From GCA-2684655 sp045105235 (lineage in GTDB: Bacteria; Planctomycetota; UBA1135; UBA2386): a stretch of DNA of 64,000 bases. The DNA is taken from NCBI GenBank assembly GCA_045105235.1, contig JBGCDH010000028.1:1-64000 (forward strand), given 5' to 3'. Positions 44,764 to 53,921 of this stretch are shown one piece after another. Each line of letters begins with the position of its first letter. Position 1 is the stretch's first letter. Both the position numbers and the translations under genes were made by a program. The notes under the pieces are model-generated. The model did no database searches, was not told the origin of the DNA, and saw only the letters and a program-made list of their open reading frames with translations.

Positions 44764-45558
44764 TCAGGCTAGGAAGTAGAAGAACCACGTGATGACGAAG
44801 CCAAGCACGATGATCAGGATGACAGAGTTGCGCACGGCGGTCTGCACGGCGAGGCCGACGCCGAGTGCACCGCCACGCGCTTTGAGGCCGGCCGCGCAGC
44901 TGACGCCCGCGATGGCGATGCCAAAGACAAACGCCTTGAGCAGCCCGACGTAGACTTCCTTCGGCAAGAACGTGCCCGACGACGTCAGCGCTTCGATCGC
45001 GCTGGCCCAGTAGAGCGGCTGGCTGACGCCGAGGTTTTGCTCGGCGATGACGCTGCCGCCGAAGATGCCGATCATGTTCGACAGCACCGTCAGCAGCGGG
45101 CACATCAGCGCCATGGCGACGACGCGCGGCAGCACCAGGTAGTCAATCGGGTCGACCGACATCACTTCGAGCGCGTCGATTTCGTCGGAGACCTTCATCG
45201 TGCCGAGCTCGGCGGCGATCGCGGAGCCGACGGTTGCGGCCATGATCACGCCGGTGATGAATGGCCCCATCTCGCGGCACATCGACAGCGCCGTGATCGT
45301 GCCGAGCACGCCGGTGTCGCCGAAGCGACGCAGCTCGATGCCGGTCTGCATGGCCAGGATCGCGCCGGCGAAAGCGGCGACGATCATCGTCACCGGCAGC
45401 GCGCGCACGCCGGCATTGAAGGCGTTGTCGAGCAAGAAGCGCAGCCGTCGCGGCAGCCGCGGCAAGGCCAGGAAGCTGCCGACCAAGAGATCGACGACGT
45501 AGCCTGCACCTTGGGCGCGCGCCTGCAGCGCGCGGATCGTTCCAGCCAGCGGGTTCAC
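44764..45558 (-). CDS. mlaE: ABC transporter permease MlaE
   Basis: Permease of the Mla-type lipid transporter. 264 residues from the GTG at 45558, which overlaps the upstream stop (GTGA). The first amphipathic stretch and five helices of the family are visible, with MIVAAFAGAILAMQTGIELRRFG, VGSAIAAELGTMKVSDEIDALEVM and DPIDYLVLPRVVAM, the conserved coupling/EAM-like region. It ends VITWFFYFLA. A longer reading upstream is shadow of the lipoprotein gene. Order lipoprotein-mlaE-mlaF-mlaD defines the operon. Confidence 0.95.
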   Translation of the reverse strand: MNPLAGTIRALQARAQGAGYVVDLLVGSFLALPRLPRRLRFLLDNAFNAGVRALPVTMIVAAFAGAILAMQTGIELRRFGDTGVLGTITALSMCREMGPFITGVIMAATVGSAIAAELGTMKVSDEIDALEVMSVDPIDYLVLPRVVAMALMCPLLTVLSNMIGIFGGSVIAEQNLGVSQPLYWASAIEALTSSGTFLPKEVYVGLLKAFVFGIAIAGVSCAAGLKARGGALGVGLAVQTAVRNSVILIIVLGFVITWFFYFLA

Positions 45559-47033
45559 GGCGTCTTGGCTCCGTTGTTCGTCTCGGTCGACTTGCTGCTG
45601 CTGCTGCTGCTGCCAAACGGGATCGGCAAGAACTGGAACAGCCGCAGCGTGCGGTCGCCATGCTCGTCTTCTTCGTAGTTGAACAAGAACGGCACGCTGG
45701 CCGTTGTGCCGTCTTCGCGGCTGCGCTGCGTGTAGAGGCGACCAGCGACGTCGAGCGCCTTGTCGTTGGGGCCGCGCTGCACCGAGCGAGCGATCTCCCA
45801 CAAGAATCCGTAGGCCTCCTGCAGGCCACGGGTCAGGGAACCCCGACCCCAAAGCGGCGACAGCAGGCTCCAGTCGCTTTTCACAACGCGGCCGGTTTCG
45901 TCTTCTTCGTAGCTGTGGTGGGCGAGCGGCCACAGCTTGAGGTGGCGCTCCTTGTGGCCGTTTTCGCGGTCGATCGCGACCCGCCAGAAAAACGGCAGCA
46001 CCCACTGCTGTGAGTTGACGTCATCGGGGCCGCGGTAGGTGCGCCACCAGATCAGCGGCCAGAGTGCCGTCCAGCCATCCTGGTCGTCGCTCTTGACCTC
46101 GCTGTAGAACGGCCAGAACCACCAGCGCGTGATGTTGTCCTCGACGCGGTTCCAATAGTACTGGAAGAACGGCCACAGCAAGACCAGCCGCGTCAGATGG
46201 TCGCGCTTGTTGACGGCGCTAAAGAACGGCCACAGGGCACTCCAGCCGGAAACCTCGGCGCCGCTCTGCCAGCCGAAAAACGGCCAGAACCAAAAGCGGT
46301 CGACGGGTCCGGAGCGGGCGTCCTTGTTTTCGGTTCCCCACGTGAAGAAGGGCCACAGCGCCGCATAGCGCTCGTGCCGTCCCTCTTCGATGTCGTGCAT
46401 GTAAAACGGCAGCACGCGAAACCAGCTGTGCGTGCCCGGCGCGCAGTCGCTCCAGGCAATAAACGGCCACAGCGCCAGCTGGTGGTAGTGGTCGTTTTTC
46501 TCGAGCCCGACCCACAGCGGAAACAGGATCGTCTGGAACCTGGTGTAGGTCAGGAACTGCGGGATGTCCGCGTAGAACGGCAGGAACGCAAAGTAGTCCT
46601 CACCGTCTTCGCTGCCGCCGCCCCAGAGGAACGGGAAGAGCGCATACCAATCGACGTCGCGGAAGCCGTCCTGGTTGATCCGCGAACGCCACGAGAACAA
46701 GGGGAAGAGCCGCGCCGACGTCTCATCGGGGTAGCTTCGCACGCGGCCAAGCGGCCACAAAAACTGGTGCTCGACCGCTTCGTCCTCGGGCAGCTCCGGG
46801 GAGGGCTCGGTCAGCCGGCGATAGAACGGCCGGATACGAAAGTCGTCGCCGCCGTCGGCGGTGCGCTCGTAGTGCAGGATCGGCCAAGCGGCATCCCATT
46901 CGAGGAAGTTGCCTTTGGCGTCCAGCCGGTGGAACCAGATCGGCGTCAGGTTGAGCTCTCGCGGCATCAGCGCGCAGCCCTGCAGCAGCAAGAGAAGGGC
47001 GACGGCGATGGGTAGGCGGAGCGAACGCGGCAT
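45555..47033 (-). CDS. lipoprotein with about 17 'LWPFF'-type repeats
   Basis: 492 residues from the ATG at 47033. Lipobox LLQGC, Cys near residue 20. The rest alternates polar strands with a short aromatic motif, for example LWPFIAW, VLPFYMH, LWPFFTW, FWPFFGW, LWPFFQY and FWPFYSE, about every 20-40 residues, followed by a Ser-rich C-terminus encoded by a (TGC)7 microsatellite. The regular aromatic girdle pattern suggests amphipathic beta-strands of a membrane-facing sheet or barrel. First gene of the Mla operon, its stop overlapping mlaE, so a role as outer-membrane partner of the lipid transporter is plausible but inferred. No named family recognised. Confidence 0.82.
   Translation of the reverse strand: MPRSLRLPIAVALLLLLQGCALMPRELNLTPIWFHRLDAKGNFLEWDAAWPILHYERTADGGDDFRIRPFYRRLTEPSPELPEDEAVEHQFLWPLGRVRSYPDETSARLFPLFSWRSRINQDGFRDVDWYALFPFLWGGGSEDGEDYFAFLPFYADIPQFLTYTRFQTILFPLWVGLEKNDHYHQLALWPFIAWSDCAPGTHSWFRVLPFYMHDIEEGRHERYAALWPFFTWGTENKDARSGPVDRFWFWPFFGWQSGAEVSGWSALWPFFSAVNKRDHLTRLVLLWPFFQYYWNRVEDNITRWWFWPFYSEVKSDDQDGWTALWPLIWWRTYRGPDDVNSQQWVLPFFWRVAIDRENGHKERHLKLWPLAHHSYEEDETGRVVKSDWSLLSPLWGRGSLTRGLQEAYGFLWEIARSVQRGPNDKALDVAGRLYTQRSREDGTTASVPFLFNYEEDEHGDRTLRLFQFLPIPFGSSSSSSKSTETNNGAKTP
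45593..45613 (-). repeat. (TGC)7 microsatellite in lipoprotein gene
   Basis: Seven consecutive TGC triplets on the plus strand, read as poly-Ser (AGC) on minus, near the 3' end of the WPF lipoprotein gene. Triplet unit, so length changes would not shift the frame. Confidence 0.9.
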
Positions 47034-47232
47034 GCTGCTGTGGGGAGGATGCCAGACGGGCGAGCTGGCCGCACGTAGGAAACGTGCGTGGCGGAGCGGA
47101 TAAGCGCCGCAGAGCGCAGCTGCTCTCAGGGTGTCGCAGCATTCGTTCGAAAGTCGGGGGCGGGCGTTCCCACAAACCCGGCGATCCCGGGGCTCGGTTG
47201 TGCTGGCTCGGCACTGCCAGCATGATGCGGCG

Positions 47233-48033
47233 ATGGCCGAACTGCTCGCCGCGCGAAGCGGCGCGATCCTGACGCTGACGATGAACCGGCCCGACCGGCT
47301 CAACGCCGTGACCGAGGGGCTCTACCGCGAACTGGTGGCGGCGCTGGCCGAGGCCGGCGCGGATGCCGCGATCCGGGCGATCGTGCTGACCGGGGCCGGC
47401 CGCGCGTTTTGCGTCGGCGCCGACCTCAAGAGCCACGGCGGCGAGGACCAGGCCGGCACGGACTCGATGTCGCGAGACGAAAAGCGCCGCTACGCCCAGT
47501 GGGGGCAGGACGCGGCCCTGGCGATCATGCGCTGCACCAAGCCGGTTGTGGCGGCCGTCAACGGCCACGCGATCGGCGCCGGCCTTGAGCTGATGCTGTG
47601 CTGCGATTTGGCCGTTGCGCTCGACGACGCCAAGCTGCGCCTGCCAGAGCTGGGGCTGGGTACGTTTGTTGGCGGCGGCACCACGTTTACCCTGGTCGAG
47701 CGCGTTGGCATCACCCGGGCGCGCGAGTTGGTGCTGCTCGGACGCTTTTTTTCGGGCGCGGATGCGGCCCGCTGGGGGCTTTGCAACGCTTCGATGGCAA
47801 CGGCCGAAGAGGTACGCAAGCTTTCTGCCGAATGGGCCGATGAAGTAGCCAGCAAGGCGCCGCGTTCGGTCTCCTACGCCAAACGGCTCTTGCGCGAGGC
47901 GCGTGAGCACACCATCGACGGCGCAATGAAGGCGGAGGCGGAAGCGCTTGCCGATTGCATTGGCACCAAGGACTGGCACGAGGGCATCGATGCATTCCGA
48001 GAGCGACGAACCCCACGATTCACAGGTGAGTGA
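47233..48033 (+). CDS. enoyl-CoA hydratase/isomerase family protein
   Basis: 266 residues from the ATG at 47233 (the frame is open 34 codons further upstream). Crotonase fold: TMNRPDRLNAV, the oxyanion-hole segments GAGRAFCVGADLKS and NGHAIGAGLELMLCCDLAVA, and the catalytic Glu region RLPELGLGTFVGGGTTF. Two glutamates are where hydratase activity would need them (one in GLELM, one in PELGL), but exact substrate cannot be read. It overlaps the start of the acyl-CoA synthetase, suggesting a shared acyl-CoA pathway. Confidence 0.88.
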   Translation: MAELLAARSGAILTLTMNRPDRLNAVTEGLYRELVAALAEAGADAAIRAIVLTGAGRAFCVGADLKSHGGEDQAGTDSMSRDEKRRYAQWGQDAALAIMRCTKPVVAAVNGHAIGAGLELMLCCDLAVALDDAKLRLPELGLGTFVGGGTTFTLVERVGITRARELVLLGRFFSGADAARWGLCNASMATAEEVRKLSAEWADEVASKAPRSVSYAKRLLREAREHTIDGAMKAEAEALADCIGTKDWHEGIDAFRERRTPRFTGE

Positions 48034-50194
48034 TGCACCTCTGGACCCGGCTGGTGCCGAAGTGAAAGGCGCGAGCCACGCTCTGCACCGCATCTTCCAT
48101 CCGCGTGGCGTAGCCGTGATCGGCGCGTCGCAGGACACCACCAAGCGCGGCTACCAGGCGATCTCATCGCTGCAGCAGGCCTCGTTTGCTGGCGGCATCT
48201 ACCCGGTCAACCCCAAGGGCGGCGAAGTGCGCGGCCTGTCCGTGCACCGCGCGCTCGCCGAGATCGAGGGCGACTGCGATTTGGCGTTTGTGGCGACGCC
48301 CGCGGCAACCGTGCCGGGCGTCCTGCGCGAGTGCGCCGACCGCGGCATCTCGGGCGCAGTCGTCGTCGCGATGGGCTTTCGCGAAACGGGCGAAGCGGGC
48401 GAAGAACTCGAGCGCCAGCTGCAGGAGGTTGTCGCCGAAACCGGCATCCGCGTGGTCGGCCCCAACACCTCGGGCATCCTCAATCCGCACATCGGCCTCA
48501 ACCTGATTGGCGTTCCGGACGTGCCGGCGGGTCGGGTCGCGTTCTTGTCGCAGTCCGGCAACGTGTCGCTGCAGGTCATGATCGAGTCGATGCGGCGTTC
48601 GCGGATCGGCTTCTCACAGGTGATCGGCGTCGGCAACGAAAGCGACCTGCGCTTCGATGAGTACCTCGACTACCTCGGCGACGAGCCGAACACGACGGCG
48701 ATTGCGATGTATGTCGAAGGCTTCCGCAAGGGGCGGCGCTTTCTGGATGCCGCTGAGCGGGTGACGCGCAAGAAGCCGGTCATCCTGCTGAAGGGCGGCG
48801 CCACGGTGCGCGGCAAGGCTGCGGCCCGCTCGCATACGGGGGCTTTGGCCGGCAGCTATCCGGTGTTTCGAGCCGGTTTGCGGCATGCCGGCGTCGTGCA
48901 CGTGCGGCGATCGGATGAGCTGTTCCACGTCGCGGAGACGCTGGCGGCCCAGCCGGCGCGCGGCGGCTTCCGCGGCATCGCGGTGCTCACCGACGGCGGT
49001 GGCCACGGCACGCTCGCCGCCGATGCGCTGCAGGTGCAGCAGGCCGACATCGTCGAGCTGGCCGCGACCACCACGGCGCGCCTCAAGGCCGAACTCGGCG
49101 AGACTGTCGACAATCCGGTCGATCTCGCGGGGCGGGCTGACAGCGACCCGCTGACGTTTGCGCGCTGCGCCGAAGCGATCATGGAAGACGACATGGTCGG
49201 CACCGTGCTGGTCGTCGGCCTGTTTGGCGGCTACCATCGGCGCTTCTCCGCGGACCTGCTGGCGCGCGAAGTGGCCGCGGCCCAGGCGATGGTCGAATGC
49301 GCCCGCAAGCACCATCGCGCATTGGTCGTGCAGTCTCTCTATGCCGATACGCCGAGCGAACCGCTCGATGTGCTTCGGCTAGCCGGCGTGCCCGTGGTGC
49401 GTTCGCTCGAGGTCGCGTGCCGCTGTGCTGCGGCGTGCTTCCAACGCGGCAAGCTGCTTAGCGAACACCGCGGTGCCGCACCGCCGCCACTGCGCGCCAA
49501 GTGGTCGGGTATGACGGTGGTGCGCGACCAAGAGCGTTCGGTGCTGCTCGAGACCGAAGCGCGCGACCTGGTTTCTGGCTACGGCATCAAAGTTGTGCCA
49601 GGCACGCTCTGCAAGACCGCGGAAGAAGCCGAAAGCGCTGTTGCCGAATGCGGCGGCACGGCCGTGCTCAAGGTCGTGGCGGGCGCTGTTTCGCACAAGA
49701 CCGATGCCGGCGGCGTGCAGCTCAACGTCACGACGACGCAGGCGCGCGCCAAGTTTGCCGAGATCGAAGCGAGCGTGCGCGGCTACTGCGCGACGCGCGG
49801 CCAGCAGCCCGATCTTCGCGGCGTGCTGGTGGCGCCAATGCTGCCCAAACCCGTGGTCGAGCTCATTCTCGGCTACAAGCGCGACCCGCAGTACGGCGGT
49901 GTGTTGGTCGTCGGCATGGGCGGCGTCGCCGTCGAAGTGCTCAAGGACGTTTCGATGCGGCTGCTGCCGATCACGCGCGAAGACGCCCGGCAGATGCTGT
50001 CGGAGATCAAGACCGCGCGCCTGCTGCGCGGCCACCGCGGCTCCCGGCCCGTCGATCGTGACGCCGTCGTCGACGCCATCATGGCGCTCGCCGAATGCGC
50101 GCGCAGCAATTCCGAAGTGGTCGAACTCGAGGTCAACCCGCTGTTCGCCTACGAGCACGGCTGCGTGGCGGTCGACGTGCGCGCGATGCTCTGA
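47990..50194 (+). CDS. NDP-forming acyl-CoA synthetase (acetate-CoA ligase ADP-forming type)
   Basis: 734 residues from the ATG at 47990, preceded by GAGGG; a GTG at 48026 is an alternative. Domains: CoA-binding Rossmann (about 30-150, VAVIGASQDTTKRGYQ), CoA-ligase flavodoxin-like region with the phospho-His loop SHTGALAG, and C-terminal ATP-grasp (GYGIKVVPGT, VSHKTDAGGVQLNV, EVNPL near the end). Single-chain fusions of both subunits are common in bacteria. It makes or hydrolyses acyl-CoA with ADP/ATP; substrate unknown. The first 44 bases overlap the enoyl-CoA hydratase. Confidence 0.9.
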   Translation: MHSESDEPHDSQVSDAPLDPAGAEVKGASHALHRIFHPRGVAVIGASQDTTKRGYQAISSLQQASFAGGIYPVNPKGGEVRGLSVHRALAEIEGDCDLAFVATPAATVPGVLRECADRGISGAVVVAMGFRETGEAGEELERQLQEVVAETGIRVVGPNTSGILNPHIGLNLIGVPDVPAGRVAFLSQSGNVSLQVMIESMRRSRIGFSQVIGVGNESDLRFDEYLDYLGDEPNTTAIAMYVEGFRKGRRFLDAAERVTRKKPVILLKGGATVRGKAAARSHTGALAGSYPVFRAGLRHAGVVHVRRSDELFHVAETLAAQPARGGFRGIAVLTDGGGHGTLAADALQVQQADIVELAATTTARLKAELGETVDNPVDLAGRADSDPLTFARCAEAIMEDDMVGTVLVVGLFGGYHRRFSADLLAREVAAAQAMVECARKHHRALVVQSLYADTPSEPLDVLRLAGVPVVRSLEVACRCAAACFQRGKLLSEHRGAAPPPLRAKWSGMTVVRDQERSVLLETEARDLVSGYGIKVVPGTLCKTAEEAESAVAECGGTAVLKVVAGAVSHKTDAGGVQLNVTTTQARAKFAEIEASVRGYCATRGQQPDLRGVLVAPMLPKPVVELILGYKRDPQYGGVLVVGMGGVAVEVLKDVSMRLLPITREDARQMLSEIKTARLLRGHRGSRPVDRDAVVDAIMALAECARSNSEVVELEVNPLFAYEHGCVAVDVRAML

Positions 50195-50262
50195 GCTCGT
50201 GTCGTGCATCCGATGTCGGGGGCATTCTGCGGGCGCGAAAAGCCGCCCGTCGCTGTGTTGCT

Positions 50263-50310
50263 GCTCCTCGGCAGGAAGGCTCCTCGGCAGACAGGCTCCT
50301 AGGCAGACAG
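50263..50310. repeat. 16-bp tandem repeat between convergent genes
   Basis: GCTCCTCGGCAGGAAG, GCTCCTCGGCAGACAG and GCTCCTAGGCAGACAG in direct succession, in the 198-base gap between convergent stops at 50194 (+) and 50393 (-). No gene in the gap. Confidence 0.9.
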
Positions 50311-50392
50311 TAGGCAACATGCATTCGTCGCAGCGCCTTGCGACAAACGCCCTCCCATCGCGGATCAGGCCTCGTCTACCAGATGCACGACA

Positions 50393-51490
50393 CTAGGTGG
50401 TCTCGTTGCCTGACGGCTTGCTGCGAAAGCGCGCTGCGTAGCGCAGGATGGGGCGCTCGATGAGCCAATACGAGACTGCGGCGACGGCCAGAGTGAGCGC
50501 GACGGCGAGGCATGTGCGCAGCACAGTAGGCTGCGGCAGGATCACCCAGCGGTAGATCGGCATGTGGTAGAGATAGACGGCGTAGCTGATGCGCCCGATG
50601 GCGCGCAGCGGTGCATTCGAAAGGAGGCGTGCTGGCGAGAGCCAAGAACGGCGCGGCTGCAGGCACACCAGCAGGATGCCGGTGGCGAAAATGGCCGACT
50701 GGATGCGCAAGCCGGCAGGGGCAAAGTCGAGCGGCCACCAAGGTGCTTGCAGCACAAAGAACGGGACGTAGAGAAACCAGATGTGCGGGTGCAGCGCGAG
50801 CCCGAGCACGATCAACAGCGCGCCGAGGCGCAGGAGACGGTTTGGCTGTTGGCGCAGCCAAGGCTCGGCGAAGGCGACCAAGGCACCGGCGGCGAGCGTG
50901 CCAAAGCGCACCGGCGAGACGCTCTGCACGATCAGTGCCGACCTTGGCGCCGGCAAAAACCAGCACAGCGCCAGGGCCGACAGGATCGCCGTTGGGATGA
51001 CGCCCCATAGCAGCACGCGACGGCTCGTGCGCGGCGCTGTCCAGGCGACGACGAGCGGCCACAGCAGGTAGAAGTGTTCTTCGACGCATAGCGACCAGGT
51101 GTGGCCGAGCCCGATGCCGTTCTGCGGCGGCCAGATGACGTCGGTGAAGTTGTTGAGGTAGAGCAGATACCACGCGAGCCGGTCGGTCGGCTCGACGAGC
51201 GCGACGACGACGATCAGCAGGTAGTAGATCGGGAAGATCCGCAGCAGCCGCCTCAGCAAGAACCACCGGACGGCTTGGCCGCGCTGGCGCTCTACCAGCA
51301 GGATGCGCGTGATCAGGAACCCGCTCAGCGCAAAGAACAGCTCGACCCCGAGGCCGCCGGGTGACGCCAGCCAGTGGGCGGTCTTGAGCCAGTCTGGATA
51401 GCCATCGACTCCATGCGGGGCATGGCTCCAAAGCACCAGCAGAACGGCAATGGCGCGCAGTCCGTCGAGGCTGGGGATATGGCGCGGCAT
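50393..51490 (-). CDS. OafA/YrhL-type acyltransferase (acyltransferase 3 family)
   Basis: 365 residues from the ATG at 51490. The family start RHIPSLDGLRAIAVLLVLWSH with the conserved His, then GVELFFALSGFLITRILLVE, RLLRIFPIYYLL, and WSLCVEEHFYLLWP, all typical. About ten helices. Such enzymes O-acylate cell-surface sugars, usually LPS, peptidoglycan or exported saccharides; the acceptor is unknown. No AT3 C-terminal SGNH extension. No partner gene is adjacent; it lies divergently from the ECF sigma gene. Confidence 0.9.
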   Translation of the reverse strand: MPRHIPSLDGLRAIAVLLVLWSHAPHGVDGYPDWLKTAHWLASPGGLGVELFFALSGFLITRILLVERQRGQAVRWFLLRRLLRIFPIYYLLIVVVALVEPTDRLAWYLLYLNNFTDVIWPPQNGIGLGHTWSLCVEEHFYLLWPLVVAWTAPRTSRRVLLWGVIPTAILSALALCWFLPAPRSALIVQSVSPVRFGTLAAGALVAFAEPWLRQQPNRLLRLGALLIVLGLALHPHIWFLYVPFFVLQAPWWPLDFAPAGLRIQSAIFATGILLVCLQPRRSWLSPARLLSNAPLRAIGRISYAVYLYHMPIYRWVILPQPTVLRTCLAVALTLAVAAVSYWLIERPILRYAARFRSKPSGNETT

Positions 51491-51651
51491 GGCCTCCGTA
51501 ACGTATCGACATCTGCTGCGAGCGAAAGCCAGGCCCGCCACGCAGGGGCTGTCCGGGATTTTCCGCAGAGAGTTGAATAGCTCGCGGCGGGTTCCAGCGA
51601 CTCTGTCACGTGACCACCAGCCAGCCCTACTTTTCTGCGCATCTGCCACGC

Positions 51652-52194
51652 ATGGCTTCACCGAATCCGCCCGATGCCCCGGAACTCCACGCCGCCGCCT
51701 TCGCGGCTGGCTCGGAGTCGCCTGACCACGCAAGCCTGCGGCGACACGTGCAGCGCTATGCGCGTGCGCTCGGAGCGACTGCCGACGAGGCAGACGATCT
51801 GACGCAAGAGACGATGCTTCGGTTGCTCGACGGACGGGCGACCGCAGTGCAGGGCGATGCCGGGGCCTTCCTGCGCGGTGTCGCCCGCAACCTGTGGCTG
51901 CAGTCTCGCCGCTGGTGGCTGCGCCGCCGGGAGCGTGAAATCGCGGCGGCGGTCGACGAGCTCTGGCTCGAGTCCGCGGAGCACGACGGCGGCGAAGAGC
52001 TGGTCGATCGCCTGCGGACGTGCCTCGAGCGGCTGCAGCCGCGGGCGCGCCGCGCGCTCGAACTGCACTACCGCGACGGCCTTGCCTGGTCCGAAGTCGC
52101 CGCGCAAACCGAACTCAACGCAAACGGCATCAAGACGCTTGCGCAACGTAGCCGCAAGGCGCTGCGTGACTGCATCGAACGGAGGACAGCATGA
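51652..52194 (+). CDS. ECF-family RNA polymerase sigma factor
   Basis: 180 residues from the ATG at 51652; a GTG at 51610 would add 14 residues and neither start has a Shine-Dalgarno. Sigma-2 region at about 25-90 (ADEADDLTQETMLRLLDG, then AFLRGVARNLWLQSRRWW) and sigma-4 region at about 120-175 (LERLQPRARRALELHYRDGLAWSEVAAQTELNANGIKTLAQRSRKAL). Its stop overlaps by four bases (ATGA) a membrane-anchored LRR protein, which is where an anti-sigma partner would usually sit. Confidence 0.9.
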   Translation: MASPNPPDAPELHAAAFAAGSESPDHASLRRHVQRYARALGATADEADDLTQETMLRLLDGRATAVQGDAGAFLRGVARNLWLQSRRWWLRRREREIAAAVDELWLESAEHDGGEELVDRLRTCLERLQPRARRALELHYRDGLAWSEVAAQTELNANGIKTLAQRSRKALRDCIERRTA

Positions 52195-53921
52195 GCCACG
52201 ATCCCAAGCGTATTGCCCGCGAGCGCCAGCTCGACTGGCTGCTCGAAGAAGCTCTCGATGGCGCCGGTGAAGTGGCTGGTTCGCGTCCCGTGCGAGCACG
52301 TGCTTCGACCAGCATGCCGGTCTGGCTTGCTGCCGCCCTCGTCGTCTTGGCTGTTGGGGTCGCGTTCGGCGTCTTTGCGCTGCGCGATCGCCGCGGCGGG
52401 GAAGACCGCAACGCCGCCGAAGCCGGCCGCTCTCGCGGGGCGGTCGATCTGCCCAGAGTCGATCTGCCAAACTCCGATCCGCCAAGCGAGGAACCGTGGC
52501 ATCATTGCCGTGGCTCCGACCAGCTCGGCGACGTGCCTGCCGGGGTCACAAGCCTGAAGTGCTATGGCTTTGATGACGAAGCGTTGGCGCGTCTCGCTCG
52601 CTTCGCGAAGCTCGAACGCCTCGATCTCAGCGGCACGTCTTTCGACGCCGCCAGCGGGCTCTTTCTTGAGCCGCCGATCACCGATGCGGGCGTCGCTCAT
52701 CTTTGTGGGCTGACGTCGTTGCGGTGGCTGTCGCTGCGTGGCTGCCTTGACGTCACCGGCTTGACGCTCGGAAAACTAGGTCAGATTCCGCAGCTGGAGT
52801 CGCTGGACCTGAGCGGCACCGGCGTGGTTTCGAAGGGGATTTCGCAGCTGCCAAAGCTGGACAAGCTGCGCACGCTGGAACTCGTCGGCTGCAAAGACTT
52901 CGACGGCAGCTCGCTCGCCGACATCGCAACGATCCGGGGACTCCGCGAACTTCACTTGCAGGGCTGTCCTACCGTGACTGCCGACGACGTCATGCAGCTT
53001 GCAAAACTGCGCGAACTGCAGCTCCTGGATCTTCGCGACTGCCGCGGAAGCCTCGATCGACAGAGGTTGGTTTTGACCGATGTGACCAACGAGCAAGACG
53101 AGGCGGCCGCTCCGGTGGGGGACGGCGTGGGCATCACGGATGCTGCTGTCGCGATGCTGTCTGATCTGCCTTTGCGTGAACTGAAGCTCGGCGGCTGCAG
53201 GGCGTTGACGAATGGCGTCGGCGCGGGTCTGCAGCGCATGTCGAAGCTTGAGGCGCTTGGCCTCGGATCGCTACCGAAGACTTCGGCGGCGCTGCTCGAG
53301 CAACTGCCCACGGGGCTGCTGGCGCTGAGCGTCTCCGGCAATCGCCAGTTCGATCGCGAGGGCCTGAAGCAGCTGGCACGGTTTCCGAAGCTGTTGACGC
53401 TCGATCTGAGCGGCCTGCCCAAGGTGGATGACGACGTGCTGACGCACGTGCTCACCGGCATGCAGCTGCAGAGCCTGCGGCTCGACGGCATCAGCACCAT
53501 GGCTTTGGTGCCGGCGTCCGCAGCCGAAACCAGCCCGCGGCTGAGTTCGGCGATCGGCGCGGCGCTCGCGAAGCAGCGTGAGCTGCACACGCTGCATGCG
53601 GCGTTTGGCGGGTGGCTCGATGCGGACTGCGCGATGCAGCTCGCCAAGCTGCCCAAGCTGGTGCGGCTGGAGGCCCCGGGCAACCCCGTCGATGCTGCCG
53701 CCTGCACCGCGCTCGCCCGCAGCCCGTCGTTGAAGCGACTGATTCTCTACGGCAACGAGACGATGACGCTCGACGCCGTGCGCGCGCTGGAGCCGCTGTC
53801 GCTCGAGTACCTACACCTTGCCGGCACCAAGCTGTCGGATGACGATGTGCGCAAACTCACCAAGACATGGCAGCAGGCAACGGTTGTGCTGCCGAACGGC
53901 AAGACATTCCTGCCGCGGTAA
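52191..53921 (+). CDS. membrane-anchored leucine-rich-repeat protein, sigma-factor partner
   Basis: 576 residues; ATG overlaps the sigma stop and is preceded by GGAGGA. A short cytoplasmic region (about 1-40, helical, KRIARERQLDWLLEEALDG), then one helix at about 43-64, then a short Pro/Asp linker encoded by a 15-bp repeat, then WHHCRGSDQLGDVPAGVTSLKCYGF and about 14 leucine-rich repeats on the outside (LERLDLSGTSF type). The N-terminal tail is short for a classical ZAS or ASD anti-sigma, so control of the sigma factor by this protein is inferred from position. The LRR could sense an extracytoplasmic ligand. Confidence 0.85.
   Translation: MSHDPKRIARERQLDWLLEEALDGAGEVAGSRPVRARASTSMPVWLAAALVVLAVGVAFGVFALRDRRGGEDRNAAEAGRSRGAVDLPRVDLPNSDPPSEEPWHHCRGSDQLGDVPAGVTSLKCYGFDDEALARLARFAKLERLDLSGTSFDAASGLFLEPPITDAGVAHLCGLTSLRWLSLRGCLDVTGLTLGKLGQIPQLESLDLSGTGVVSKGISQLPKLDKLRTLELVGCKDFDGSSLADIATIRGLRELHLQGCPTVTADDVMQLAKLRELQLLDLRDCRGSLDRQRLVLTDVTNEQDEAAAPVGDGVGITDAAVAMLSDLPLRELKLGGCRALTNGVGAGLQRMSKLEALGLGSLPKTSAALLEQLPTGLLALSVSGNRQFDREGLKQLARFPKLLTLDLSGLPKVDDDVLTHVLTGMQLQSLRLDGISTMALVPASAAETSPRLSSAIGAALAKQRELHTLHAAFGGWLDADCAMQLAKLPKLVRLEAPGNPVDAAACTALARSPSLKRLILYGNETMTLDAVRALEPLSLEYLHLAGTKLSDDDVRKLTKTWQQATVVLPNGKTFLPR
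52443..52487 (+). repeat. in-frame 15-bp repeat in LRR protein linker
   Basis: GTCGATCTGCCCAGA, GTCGATCTGCCAAAC and TCCGATCCGCCAAGC in succession, encoding VDLPR-VDLPN-SDPPS between the membrane helix and the LRR domain. Confidence 0.8.

Noticed and set aside
45593..45613. Phase-variation tract in the WPF lipoprotein
   Set aside because: The unit is a triplet, so length changes alter only the number of Ser residues and do not switch the frame.
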